This document shows positions 9,160 to 17,288 of a stretch of 64,000 nucleotides of DNA, in pieces (position 1 is the stretch's first letter; every line of letters starts with the position of its first letter). A program made the position numbers and the translations under genes. The DNA is from Terriglobia bacterium (GTDB lineage: Bacteria; Acidobacteriota; Terriglobia; Terriglobales; Acidobacteriaceae): assembly GCA_021324365.1 (NCBI GenBank), contig JAJPJE010000068.1:1-64000 (forward strand). The letters run 5' to 3'. Under the pieces are notes generated by a model, which did no database searches, was not told the DNA's origin, and worked only from the letters and a program-made list of their open reading frames with translations.

Positions 9160-10761
9160 ATGTCCGAAAAAGCAGTCCTGCAATCTGAGAATCCCGCGCC
9201 GACATCAGAGGGAAACCCACGATCTTCACAAACTGAGACAGAAGTTTTCGCCGTGTACGGCGCCGAGCCCGAAGTTCAGGCGTATGCCATGGCGAAATAT
9301 TCGCGATCCGCTCTTTCGATGAAGGAATCGCTTAAGGAATTGAATGAGCAGAAGGCAGAAAAGTTTCTAAATACTTTTTACTTCCAATACGGACATCGGT
9401 CGATCGCTGACCTGGCTCATGTCGCACTCGCGGTGGAAAGACTCTCGCTGTTGGCGGCAATTGCTCTGGTCGATGAACAGCGATGGGACGGCCAGGAGCG
9501 TTCCACGCGATACCAGAATTTTCAAAAGAGCGGATACTATGTTCCGGATTTCGATGGCAATGAACGCGCCGAGGAGCTGTACCGTCAGACTATTGACGAG
9601 CTATTCCGGCAATATCAATCGCTGTCTGAAACAGTGTTTCGTTTTCTGACCGTCCGCACCGCGAAGCCAGACGACATGAAGCAAGAGGCGTACGAGCGTA
9701 CCTTGCGCGCGCGCGCGTTCGATATCACGCGCTATCTTCTGCCGCTCGCCACCAATACCTCGCTCGGGCAAATCGTAAATGCGCGCACGCTGGAGACACA
9801 GGTCTCGCGGCTCTTGTCCGATCCGCACGCTGAAATTCGGAACCTGGGCGAACTGTTGAAGCGTGCGGCCAGCCAGCCTGCCTGGAACTTGAATTACGAA
9901 CGCTATCGAGACCTGGTGAGCAAACTGCGAGAAAAGGATGAGAGCCTCGCAAATGAAGCCGGTGGTCTGCTGCTGAAAGACGTCCGTGTTGCACCAACTC
10001 TGGTCAAGTACGCCGAACCAAGTTCGTATCAGAACGAAGCGCGACGCGAATTGCGGGCAGCTGCGAAAGAAGTTATGGCCGATGAAGAGATCGAGTCAGC
10101 GGACCTGGTCGACTTACTCGATGACGAGCCATTGGAGATCGAGCTGGCTACGACATTGTTGTACGAGCACTGTCATCATCCATATCGGCAGATTCGCCGG
10201 AAAGTGGAGGTTCTGGGAGAGAAACAGCGCGCAGAGATCATCGATATCGGAATTCGCCTGCGCGGCGGGCATGACGAGTTGCTGCGCGCCTATTGTTCCG
10301 GGCAAAAGTTTCGCTTCGACATCCTGATGGACATCGGCGGATTTCGCGACATGCATCGGCATCGCCGATGCATTCAGATCGGGCAGGGATTTACCACCCG
10401 ACATGGGTTCGACACGCCGGAAGAAGTCCTCGCCGCGGGAGCGGGTGAGCAATATGCGCAGGCAATGGAGAACGCGGCAGATGCCGCAAAACATTTGCAG
10501 TCTGTGCTGCGTGGTCACCTTGAAGCGCTGGAAAACTCGGAGTATTTGATTCCGCTCGCTTATCGCAAGCGCACGCTCTTCAAAATGGATTTGGCGGAGG
10601 CGGTCTATATCTCCGAACTGCGCAGTAAGCCCGAAGGCCACATTTCTTACCGTCGGGTCGCGTATGCGATGTATGAAGAAGTGGTAAAGCGCTATCCTGC
10701 TCTAAGAGGGATGTTCCGGGTGAGAGACATCAATGAGCCGGTGGATCTTTTAAAACGGTAA
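9160..10761 (+). CDS. thyX: FAD-dependent thymidylate synthase family protein with two ThyX-like domains
   Basis: ThyX methylates dUMP using methylene-tetrahydrofolate and FAD. This 533-residue protein is about twice the usual length and appears to hold two related halves. The first carries YGHRSIADLAHVALAVERLS and WDGQERSTRYQNF (about 78-121). The second carries HHPYRQIRRKVEVLG and DMHRHRRCIQIGQGF (MHRHRR at 398-403), then a PLAYRKRTLFKMDLAEAVYISELR helix. Neither half shows the full canonical RHRxxxxNExSxRY signature, so true synthase activity is not assured. ATG 9160 was chosen because the 26 residues from TTG 9082 look unlike the family. Confidence 0.72.
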   Translation: MSEKAVLQSENPAPTSEGNPRSSQTETEVFAVYGAEPEVQAYAMAKYSRSALSMKESLKELNEQKAEKFLNTFYFQYGHRSIADLAHVALAVERLSLLAAIALVDEQRWDGQERSTRYQNFQKSGYYVPDFDGNERAEELYRQTIDELFRQYQSLSETVFRFLTVRTAKPDDMKQEAYERTLRARAFDITRYLLPLATNTSLGQIVNARTLETQVSRLLSDPHAEIRNLGELLKRAASQPAWNLNYERYRDLVSKLREKDESLANEAGGLLLKDVRVAPTLVKYAEPSSYQNEARRELRAAAKEVMADEEIESADLVDLLDDEPLEIELATTLLYEHCHHPYRQIRRKVEVLGEKQRAEIIDIGIRLRGGHDELLRAYCSGQKFRFDILMDIGGFRDMHRHRRCIQIGQGFTTRHGFDTPEEVLAAGAGEQYAQAMENAADAAKHLQSVLRGHLEALENSEYLIPLAYRKRTLFKMDLAEAVYISELRSKPEGHISYRRVAYAMYEEVVKRYPALRGMFRVRDINEPVDLLKR

Positions 10762-10762
10762 T

Positions 10763-10836
10763 AACCGCAGTGGAAACCGGGGACGCTGAGGTCAAGGGAG
10801 AAATGCCCTGCGTGCTCTGCGTCCTCGACTGTGGAT
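10763..10836. repeat. Degenerate inverted repeat upstream of the TPR gene
   Basis: CCGCAGTGGAAACCGGGGACG with GCTGAGG on the left faces GCTCTGCGTCCTCGACTGTGG on the right. This gives an imperfect stem of the CCACAGAGGACGCAGAG type seen elsewhere in the window. It fills the gap between the ThyX-like gene and the TPR gene. No promoter could be separated from it. Confidence 0.5.
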
Positions 10837-10850
10837 TTCAGAGGTGGCCG

Positions 10851-11453
10851 ATGCGTAAACCAATCGTCCTAGTGCTGCTCTTGCTTGCTCCCGTTCTGCT
10901 CCATGCGGATCGGAAGAAGGCGGTCGAAAAGTTCAATGACGCGCAAAAGCAACTTTCTCGCAAAAATCTTCCCAAAGCCGAGAAGTTGCTGCAGGAATCG
11001 ATTCAGCTGGACTCGAGCTTCATCGCACCGCACCAGCTGCTCGGAGATATCCAATACGGCACGCGTCGTTACAATGCTGCGGCCGACGAATACACCACGG
11101 CTCTGAAACTCAACGACACAGAACAGGTCCTCAAGCCTGAACAGCTTCATGTCATAACCAATAATCTGGGTGTCGCGATCGCCCTGGCCGGCAACATGGA
11201 GAAGGCCAAGCAGACTTTCGAGGACGCCATCAGACAGGACCCCGATTACCCGATCTATCACTACAACCTCGCATGCACCTATGCGGAACTTGGAGAACTG
11301 GATCCGGCGATGCGGGAGCTACAACTTGCGTGGAAACTCCGCAACAATCTGGGGGAAGGCGAGCAATTCCCCGACCCGCGGAAGGACAGTTCATTCAAAA
11401 ATTATCTAAATGATCCCAAGTTCCAGGAAACTGTGCAGAACATGGTTTTCTGA
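10851..11453 (+). CDS. Exported tetratricopeptide-repeat protein
   Basis: ATG 10851 has GAGGTG about seven bases upstream and opens a clean signal peptide, RKPIVLVLLLLAPVLLHA. The 200-residue protein then holds about three TPR units, for example KFNDAQKQLSRKNLPKAEKL, APHQLLGDIQYGTRRYNAAA and NNLGVAIALAGNMEKAKQTF. The last unit (HYNLACTYAELGELDPAMRE) ends near residue 160. TPR proteins scaffold protein complexes; the partner is unknown. It is likely periplasmic. No enzymatic domain is present. Confidence 0.75.
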   Translation: MRKPIVLVLLLLAPVLLHADRKKAVEKFNDAQKQLSRKNLPKAEKLLQESIQLDSSFIAPHQLLGDIQYGTRRYNAAADEYTTALKLNDTEQVLKPEQLHVITNNLGVAIALAGNMEKAKQTFEDAIRQDPDYPIYHYNLACTYAELGELDPAMRELQLAWKLRNNLGEGEQFPDPRKDSSFKNYLNDPKFQETVQNMVF

Positions 11454-11505
11454 GTAAGGGCTCGGGATCGGCAGTGGCCTGCGATTTCACTCTGGCGTTC
11501 ACCTT

Positions 11506-11561
11506 TCTTTCAGATTCGCCCTGGTACAGCGACTCTTTCAGATTCGCCCTGGTACAGCGAC
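11506..11561. repeat. Perfect 28-base tandem duplication in a 365-base non-coding gap
   Basis: A 28-base unit beginning TCTTTCAGATTCGCC occurs twice in direct succession (11506-11533 and 11534-11561) without a mismatch. The length is not a multiple of three, which fits non-coding DNA. It lies in the 11454-11818 gap between two convergent genes. The rest of the gap shows no coding frame or RNA that I recognise. The lack of divergence suggests a recent duplication. Confidence 0.85.
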
Positions 11562-11818
11562 GGATGGCCGACGTCATTAAGCGAAGGGCAATGAAAGCCC
11601 GCCATTCACTGCTGCATTGAAACGTTCTAATACGCCGTCTCTATGACCTCCATAGAAACTTTGTATTTTTCAAATGCAATGACAATCCCTACCATGCTGG
11701 CAACCGAGAAATATTGCAGTGTTGATCAACTGCTCTGATGCGGGCCAAGGCTTGGGTCATAAAAACCCCAACGACCAGCGCTCAGGCCTTGCCCGCGCCA
11801 GTTCCAGCAGCCGGTCTC

Positions 11819-13645
11819 TTAATTCTTCTTCGCAAATACCAGTTCCATGCCGCCGATCACCATTCTTCCTGGCATGGGGACACCAGGAATATCTTCGTAT
11901 CCGGTATTGCTCAGGTTTGAGAATTGCAAGTAGGGCCTCACGCGTCCGTCGGCGCGTGCAGTTGCGAAGTCCCACAGCGGATAGGCATCACGACCAATTC
12001 GTTGTGTCACTCCCACGCGGTTGCGTACATTGACGGCACGCTTTATCGTTCCACTCCAGGCGAAAACCCCGTTGTTGCTGGCGTAGTTGAACACGTATTG
12101 CGAGATGAGACCGGGAACAGACTGCTGATTCGCGTGAAGATAGGTATAGCTGAACCCTAGTTCCTGCAGGTGTGGCAAGCGTAAGCGCGAAGAGGCTTCC
12201 ACTCCAGAATAGTTAATACTATCGATATTCGTGGCTTGCCAGGGTTGATCGATGGCGTACTTGATGTAGTCGATGCCATCTTGCAGACGACGCTGGAATA
12301 CGGTCAGTTGGGCAGACACGTTGCCGTCCGTATTCCACTCCGGACCGCCCTCGAAATCCCATGCTGACTCGGGCTTCAGAAGTGGATTGCCTAAATTAGC
12401 GGGATCGCTGTAATACAGGTCGGTATAGGTGGGCAGACGAAAGCCACGGCTGACGCTCGCGCGAACTCGCCATCCCCTGCCGAGCCAGACACCTCCGGCA
12501 ACTGTAGGTGCGAACTCGGTTCGGCCGCCGCTGAAGACTTCCTCACGTCCTCCAATGGTTGCAGCGAAGCGCCGCAACGCGCGCAGGTCCAAGCTGACAT
12601 AGCCGGCAGTGCGATTGCGAGCATGGTGTCCCAGGTTATTGCTGTCGATCTTATCCCCATCTGCTTCTAATCCATACGCGAGAGATGAATTGCGTCCGAC
12701 ATCATTGATTCGGCGTAGGGCTGCTTCCCAACTCTGGCTGACATGATTGTTTTCATAGATGGCCGGATCGTTGCGGAACAAGACGAATTCGTCCGAGTGG
12801 CGCCGGTAGGCGAAAGCTAAGGTGGTATTCGAGCCCAATTGTTGATTGCCCGAAGCGTACCAGCTCTTGGTCCGTTCCCAGGAAGGAAAGTCACCATAGA
12901 ATCCGGCCGCGCCGAAGGGACGATCGCTTCCGGCGAAAAGGATGTCGCTGCGTCCAAGGGCGGTCTTGAAGCGGGTCTCAGACGAGACGGCGCTGCTGCG
13001 ATAATCACGGTCTGGGATGAAGCCGGTTGAAAAATCACGATCCGCAGCAATCTCTTCCGACCAGCGTCTGGCGACGTACGTGCCCAGAAACCGCTGCTGA
13101 TTGAAGCCGAAATTTCCCAATCCCGCTCCAATTCTGATTTCTGATGCCTCTGGCGGCGCTGTGATGAAGTTAACGACTCCGCCAATCGCGTCAGCCCCAT
13201 AGAATGTCGAGCCCGTGCCATGCAAGACCTCGATTGTGGAAATGGAGTCGAGCGGAACGGGGATATCCATGTTGTGGTGCCCCGATTGTGCATCGTTGAT
13301 GCGTAGTCCGTTGAGAAGCACTAGCGACTGCTCGAAAGTGCTGCCGCGAATGGAGAGGTCGGCCTGCACACCACCGGGTGCGCGCTGCTGCAGGTCTACT
13401 GAGGAATCCTGGCTCAGGTAGTCAACGAACGAGTCGTACAGCAGCGGATACTGCTGGGTGTTGAACGAGACCACCCAGCGGTTCGATTCCTGCAGAGGTA
13501 TGGGTTCGAAACTGCCGGTCACGATGACTGTTTGGGTATCTATTGCATTTTGTCTTGCGGCAGATGGGGGTACCGACTGCTGCGCAACTGCGCCGGTAAA
13601 AGAAAACAGAACGATCAGGAGGCCTGTATGAGCACGTTTCAGCAT
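11819..13645 (-). CDS. TonB-dependent outer-membrane receptor, BtuB-like
   Basis: The 608-residue product has a signal peptide (LKRAHTGLLIVLFSFTGAVAQ). A TonB-box/plug region follows (TVIVTGSFEPIPLQ, DLSIRGSTFEQSLVLLNGLRINDAQSGHHN, TGSTFYGADAIGGVVNFITA). The rest is a beta-barrel ending in PGRMVIGGMELVFAKKN, close to the C-terminal aromatic outer-membrane signal. Length and plug sequence resemble the cobalamin receptor BtuB, but siderophore or sugar uptake cannot be excluded. ATG 13645 has GGAG five bases upstream. It is divergent from a solute-binding-protein homologue, so both may respond to the same ligand. Confidence 0.82.
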   Translation of the reverse strand: MLKRAHTGLLIVLFSFTGAVAQQSVPPSAARQNAIDTQTVIVTGSFEPIPLQESNRWVVSFNTQQYPLLYDSFVDYLSQDSSVDLQQRAPGGVQADLSIRGSTFEQSLVLLNGLRINDAQSGHHNMDIPVPLDSISTIEVLHGTGSTFYGADAIGGVVNFITAPPEASEIRIGAGLGNFGFNQQRFLGTYVARRWSEEIAADRDFSTGFIPDRDYRSSAVSSETRFKTALGRSDILFAGSDRPFGAAGFYGDFPSWERTKSWYASGNQQLGSNTTLAFAYRRHSDEFVLFRNDPAIYENNHVSQSWEAALRRINDVGRNSSLAYGLEADGDKIDSNNLGHHARNRTAGYVSLDLRALRRFAATIGGREEVFSGGRTEFAPTVAGGVWLGRGWRVRASVSRGFRLPTYTDLYYSDPANLGNPLLKPESAWDFEGGPEWNTDGNVSAQLTVFQRRLQDGIDYIKYAIDQPWQATNIDSINYSGVEASSRLRLPHLQELGFSYTYLHANQQSVPGLISQYVFNYASNNGVFAWSGTIKRAVNVRNRVGVTQRIGRDAYPLWDFATARADGRVRPYLQFSNLSNTGYEDIPGVPMPGRMVIGGMELVFAKKN

Positions 13646-13689
13646 GATCTCCGATTTGGGAAAACCACGGCTCAGCATAGTTCTTTCAG

Positions 13690-13785
13690 TATCTTACAGG
13701 CAGCGACCGGAGGCTTCGCACGGGGGGCACAGTCACCGCGGATGCCGAAGCAGCCGCATGGGGGCAACTTTTCCCGGCTATATAG
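13690..13785 (-). ncRNA. Structured GC-rich leader upstream of the TonB receptor, possible riboswitch
   Basis: On the minus strand the leader contains GCGGCTGCTTCGGCATCCGC (complement of 13738-13757). This folds into a seven-pair stem with one mismatch and a UUCG tetraloop. GGGAA lies on its 5' side and GAAGCC...GCTGCC on its 3' side, loosely recalling the end of a cobalamin riboswitch. The conserved core (GGTG, CCCGCCACTGT) is not convincing, so I call it only a structured leader. Confidence 0.3.
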
Positions 13786-13813
13786 CAATAAGGAACGGAT
13801 ACCAAAAGTAACG

Positions 13814-13841
13814 TTTACCTAAATCGGTTTAGGTATATGAT
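13814..13841 (+). promoter_or_regulatory. Palindromic operator overlapping a candidate sigma-70 promoter
   Basis: TACCTAAATCGGTTTAGGTA (13816-13835) has eight-base perfect arms around TCGG. It resembles LacI-family operators, which typically have a central CG within A/T-rich AAA..TTT flanks. A candidate -35 TTTACC (13814-13819) and -10 TATGAT (13836-13841) are 16 bases apart, so the palindrome fills the spacer. A bound regulator would block transcription of the downstream binding-protein gene. The promoter call is weaker than the palindrome. Confidence 0.55.
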
Positions 13842-13866
13842 CCGGCCATCGGCAAGCTATATAGCG

Positions 13867-14793
13867 ATGAAAAAACTCAGGATCCTTGCTTCCCTAACCA
13901 CTCACGACAACGATTACCAGCGCGAGCAGGCAGCATCGCTCGAAAGTGGCGCGCGCAAGCTGGGCGTTGATCTACAGATCGTGTATGCAAATAACGACGC
14001 TATCAACCAGAGCCAGCAGCTCCTGAAGGTGATTCAGGGGCCTGCGGACGCGCGCCCTGATGCCATTATGCTGGAGCCGGTCGGGACCGGATTGCCCCAG
14101 GTGGCAAAAGCCGCAGTCGCGGTAGGCATAGGTTGGGTGGTCATGAACCGAGACGTAGATTATCTAACCGAGTTGCGGCGGAGTGCGAAAATGCCTGTGT
14201 TCGGCCTCAGCTCAGACCACAACGAAGTGGGTCGGATTCAAGGGCGTCAATTCGGCATTCTCACCGAGCCTGGGCAATGTGTTCTCTACATCGAGGGCCC
14301 CACTGTGAGTGATGCCTCGCGATACCGTACCTCGGGAATGAACACGACGAAGCCGCCCGAGATTGAGGTCAAGACGTTAAAAGGATCGTGGACTGAGACC
14401 AGTGCCTATAATGCGGTGAGTTCGTGGTTGAAACTCTCAACTTCGCGGAATCTTCCAGTAGGCGTGGTCGGATGCCAGAATGATGCGATGGCGATTGGTG
14501 CGCGGAGAGCATTTCAGGAGTTGACGAAAGATGCCGACCGGGAGCGCTGGCTAAGGCTGCCTTTCACGGGGTGTGACGGCCTTCCCGGGACTGGACAAAC
14601 CTATGTTCGTCGCGGCTCGTTGACGGCAACCGTCGTCATCCCTGCGCTCGGCGGTCACGCGCTCGAAATGCTGGTCAAGGCCGTGCAGACAGGATCGTTG
14701 CCACCGGAACGCACGCTCACGGTTCCGAGTTCTTATCCCTCGCTAGAGGAACTGAAGTCGAATTCGAAGAAGTCGATGGCAGTTAAAGCCTAG
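13867..14793 (+). CDS. Sugar-binding (Peripla_BP_4/LacI sensor-like) protein without signal peptide or DNA-binding domain
   Basis: The 308-residue product matches type-I periplasmic binding proteins and LacI/RbsB sensor domains. It shows DYQREQAASLESGARKLGVD, PDAIMLEPVGTGLPQVAKAA, VGVVGCQNDAMAIGARRAFQ and a ribose-binding-like C-terminal half. From ATG 13867 (KKLRILASLTTHDND) there is no hydrophobic leader and no helix-turn-helix, so it should stay in the cytoplasm. An ATG at 13837 lies inside the candidate -10 box and is less likely. No ABC permease or ATPase accompanies it. A stand-alone ligand sensor is one possibility; the partner is unknown. Confidence 0.7.
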   Translation: MKKLRILASLTTHDNDYQREQAASLESGARKLGVDLQIVYANNDAINQSQQLLKVIQGPADARPDAIMLEPVGTGLPQVAKAAVAVGIGWVVMNRDVDYLTELRRSAKMPVFGLSSDHNEVGRIQGRQFGILTEPGQCVLYIEGPTVSDASRYRTSGMNTTKPPEIEVKTLKGSWTETSAYNAVSSWLKLSTSRNLPVGVVGCQNDAMAIGARRAFQELTKDADRERWLRLPFTGCDGLPGTGQTYVRRGSLTATVVIPALGGHALEMLVKAVQTGSLPPERTLTVPSSYPSLEELKSNSKKSMAVKA

Positions 14794-14988
14794 CGAAAGG
14801 TTCCTGATTTGTGCGGTAATTCAGCGCAAAATACGGCTTCCGCTGCAGTGTGCCCGGCCATAAATTCCTTAAATATGCCGCATCAGCACTTTTGATTGGC
14901 GAGGAACAAACCTCGACCGATATTCTCTCTCGTTAATGCAATCAATCCTGCTTTTCCTGGGTCCATAAATCCCATCACAAGGAGATCC

Positions 14989-16419
14989 ATGTCAAACGAA
15001 CTGCGGAATTTTCTGGCGCTCTCATACGACGAGCTGGAGGAACTGAATCTTCATGCGAAGAAACAGCGCTTTGATCGTGTAGACCTTCACAAGATTCAAG
15101 AAGAGCGTCTGAAATATCTAACCGACGAGAAGCGTATCAAGGCAGTCACAGTGATGTTCAGCGACCTGGAAGGCCGTCTGCACATGCTGGACTATGACAA
15201 GAAGTTTCTTCTCAAGAGCTACGACAATCTGACGTTCGACGGCTCATCAATCCGCGGCTTCACGGCGCAGCGCGAGAGCGACTTGCGCCTCGGTATTGAT
15301 TGGAGCGCATTCTACTGGGGTCCTGCCGACTTCTTCGGACCCGGGAAGGTGCTGGTCTTCGGCGAAGTTATTGACAAGAATGGAAGCCCTTATACCGGCG
15401 ACATTCGCGGTGTTCTGAAGGGCTTCGCACAGGAGCAGTTTAAGAAGGAAGGCTACACGCTCAACGCCGCGAATGAGATTGAGGGCTTCCTGTTCAAAGG
15501 AGCGGACGCCGAGCGGCACTACCACGAGACTGGCAAATTCGAGTACGTGAATACGGGCGGCTACTACCACTCGCTGCCCGGGGACCTGCTCCGCACCTTC
15601 ATCGATACCACTGCTGAAGTGCAGCGCGCGATGGGCTTCCAGAACGAGAAGGATCACCCGGAGGTCGCGCCCTCGCAGTTCGAAATTAACTACGGGTACG
15701 GAGAAGTGGTTGCGGCGGCCGATCAAATCCAGCTCTATAAGCTGGTCTGCCGAGAAGTAGCGACGAAGATGGGCTTGACGGCTTCGTTCCTGCCGAAGCC
15801 AGTCGTCGGCGTAAACGGAAGCGGCATGCACACCAATGTCTCGATCAGCAAGGGAGGCAAGAACCTTTTCTGGGATGCCAAGGGCGAGGAGAAGTTGAGC
15901 AAGCTCGGATACTCGTTCATCGATCGCATTCTCACTCACGGCAACGACATCTGCCTGCTGTTGAATGCTAGCGTTAATGCATACCGCAGGCTCGATCCGC
16001 ACTTCGAAGCGCCGAATCAGATCAAGGCGTCGCCGACGGACCGTGGATCGATGGTCCGTATTCCGATCGGCAATGAGAAGAGCATGCGCGTCGAGGTTCG
16101 TTCGGTCAGTCCGGACGCCAATCCCTATATGGTGATGTTGACCGTTTTCAAGACGGGCATCGACGGCGATATTGCGAAGATCAAGAATCTGCGGCAGGCC
16201 GAGCGGTATCTGCCGGACAACATCTACACGGCCATCGAAGATTTCCGCAATGCGGATTGGACCACCAAACTGTTGGGAGAGGATGTGAAGGCACGTTATG
16301 CCGATCTGAAACAGGCGTCGGCGGACCGCTGCCCACGGCTGTTGGGGACATTCGTGAAGGCGCCTGAGGTTCAGTACCATCACGATGTATACAACCAGTA
16401 CTTGTGGAACCTGTTTTAA
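14989..16419 (+). CDS. glnA: Glutamine synthetase, type I-like
   Basis: The enzyme makes glutamine from glutamate, ammonia and ATP. ATG 14989 has GGAG at 14981-14984, giving 476 residues. The beta-grasp part carries FDGSSIRGF. The catalytic domain shows NEIEGFLFKG, EVAPSQFEINYGYG, KPVVGVNGSGMHTNVSI, NASVNAYRRLDPHFEAPNQI and RGSMVRIPIG. In place of the adenylylation loop NLYDLP it reads LPDNIYTAIEDF, so GlnE-type control at the usual tyrosine context looks unlikely. It stands alone, followed at once by a strong terminator. Identity is firm; the subclass is not. Confidence 0.93.
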   Translation: MSNELRNFLALSYDELEELNLHAKKQRFDRVDLHKIQEERLKYLTDEKRIKAVTVMFSDLEGRLHMLDYDKKFLLKSYDNLTFDGSSIRGFTAQRESDLRLGIDWSAFYWGPADFFGPGKVLVFGEVIDKNGSPYTGDIRGVLKGFAQEQFKKEGYTLNAANEIEGFLFKGADAERHYHETGKFEYVNTGGYYHSLPGDLLRTFIDTTAEVQRAMGFQNEKDHPEVAPSQFEINYGYGEVVAAADQIQLYKLVCREVATKMGLTASFLPKPVVGVNGSGMHTNVSISKGGKNLFWDAKGEEKLSKLGYSFIDRILTHGNDICLLLNASVNAYRRLDPHFEAPNQIKASPTDRGSMVRIPIGNEKSMRVEVRSVSPDANPYMVMLTVFKTGIDGDIAKIKNLRQAERYLPDNIYTAIEDFRNADWTTKLLGEDVKARYADLKQASADRCPRLLGTFVKAPEVQYHHDVYNQYLWNLF

Positions 16420-16441
16420 AGAAAGAAGCTTTATCGAGAGG

Positions 16442-16475
16442 AACGCCCCACCCGAATGGTTGGGGCGTTTTCTTT
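16442..16475 (+). terminator. Rho-independent terminator of glnA
   Basis: AACGCCCCA (16442-16450) pairs with TGGGGCGTT (16460-16468), with a further CC/GG in the neck and a small CGAAT loop. TTTTCTTT follows. It lies 22 bases after the glnA stop codon and just before the convergent secreted-protein gene. Confidence 0.93.
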
Positions 16476-16478
16476 GCG

Positions 16479-16850
16479 CTATTTAACTTTGTCGAGCGTC
16501 ATCTCAAAAAACTTGTGCCACGTGTTTCCATCCGGAGACATCTCGCCAATTTCATACCACTCAGCGTCGAAGGAAAGTAACGCAAGTGCTTCGTGTACAG
16601 TTTTGCCTTCGGAATTCCTGCCCAGACCCTCGACCTGCAGGACCAATCCGCCGAGCTTCGGCTCGACATTTTCGATTTCAACAAAGGTACGTCGCTCGCT
16701 CGGTCCCATCATCATCCAGCCGTCGCCCTTCCACTTTCCTTCGAGAAATCCGCATTGCTTCATAGCAGCGAGTTGCTGGGGGACGGTTGTGGGAGGCTGT
16801 TGAGAATAAGCGGCAGCGGTCAGAACGAGTAGGGCAGCAAACGCTTTCAT
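16479..16850 (-). CDS. Small secreted lipocalin-like (DUF1579-type) protein, apparently shortened in the middle
   Basis: The 123-residue product has a signal peptide (KAFAALLVLTAAAYSQ). It then shows LEGKWKGDGWMMMGPSERRT, LGGLVLQVEGLGRNSEGKTV and HEALALLSFDA, and ends EWYEIGEMSPDGNTWHKFFE. These are the first and last parts of a family of beta-barrel proteins usually about 50 residues longer. The segment normally linking LSYD to the closing WHEIGE strand is missing, yet the frame is intact. Function is unknown. The shortening is judged from remembered family pattern, not an alignment. Confidence 0.6.
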   Translation of the reverse strand: MKAFAALLVLTAAAYSQQPPTTVPQQLAAMKQCGFLEGKWKGDGWMMMGPSERRTFVEIENVEPKLGGLVLQVEGLGRNSEGKTVHEALALLSFDAEWYEIGEMSPDGNTWHKFFEMTLDKVK

Positions 16851-17288
16851 TCAAGGCTCCTGTAACTTGTAAATGTCCCAAAACGCGCAAATCTTAGAAC
16901 AGAGATCGTATTTCCGGTAGTGATCTCGTCAAAACGTGATTTGCGGCGAAGTAAGTTCGTTGTCGCACACACCTGCACGTGATGCGCTTCACTGCGACCC
17001 TAAATACAAATGATAGGCTGCGCGTAGTGCGATCGAGACATCGCAAAAGCGCCTGACGATGGCGGCACAGTGGTATGGGCGCGGAGGCCCATATCATAAA
17101 AGACTGCCTGCTATCTCCTCTTGGCTGGTAGTGTCCACGCACAAGCGGAAGCTCGGACGCGAATCTGTCCCTCGTGCAGGAAGGTACTAGAGCAGGCAAC
17201 AATGCCTGCGGATAGTTTGCTGCGCATTCGGATTTGTTTTGAAAAAAGCAGCAGCTTGCCCTGGGACACAAAAAGACAGGAGCGAGCC
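16851..17288. other. Non-coding gap with one inverted repeat
   Basis: This gap separates two divergent small genes. I see no coding frame with family-like sequence. A perfect seven-base inverted repeat, TATGGGC (17074-17080) and GCCCATA (17087-17093) with loop GCGGAG, could be a small hairpin or protein site. AGGAG at 17278-17282 belongs to the following gene. Confidence 0.5.

Noticed and set aside
11506-11561. CRISPR array
   Set aside because: Only two units, directly abutting with no spacers, and no cas genes.
11757-11975. 72-codon minus-strand frame at the end of the TonB receptor, ending RDRLLELARARPERWSLGFL
   Set aside because: The end looks helix-like, but most of it overlaps the receptor in another frame and there is no start signal.
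13690-13785. Confident call of a standard cobalamin riboswitch
   Set aside because: The GGTG...CCCGCCACTGT core is not visible; kept only as a low-confidence structured leader.
15247-16383. 378-codon minus-strand frame inside glnA
   Set aside because: Antisense shadow of glutamine synthetase with no ribosome site or family motif.
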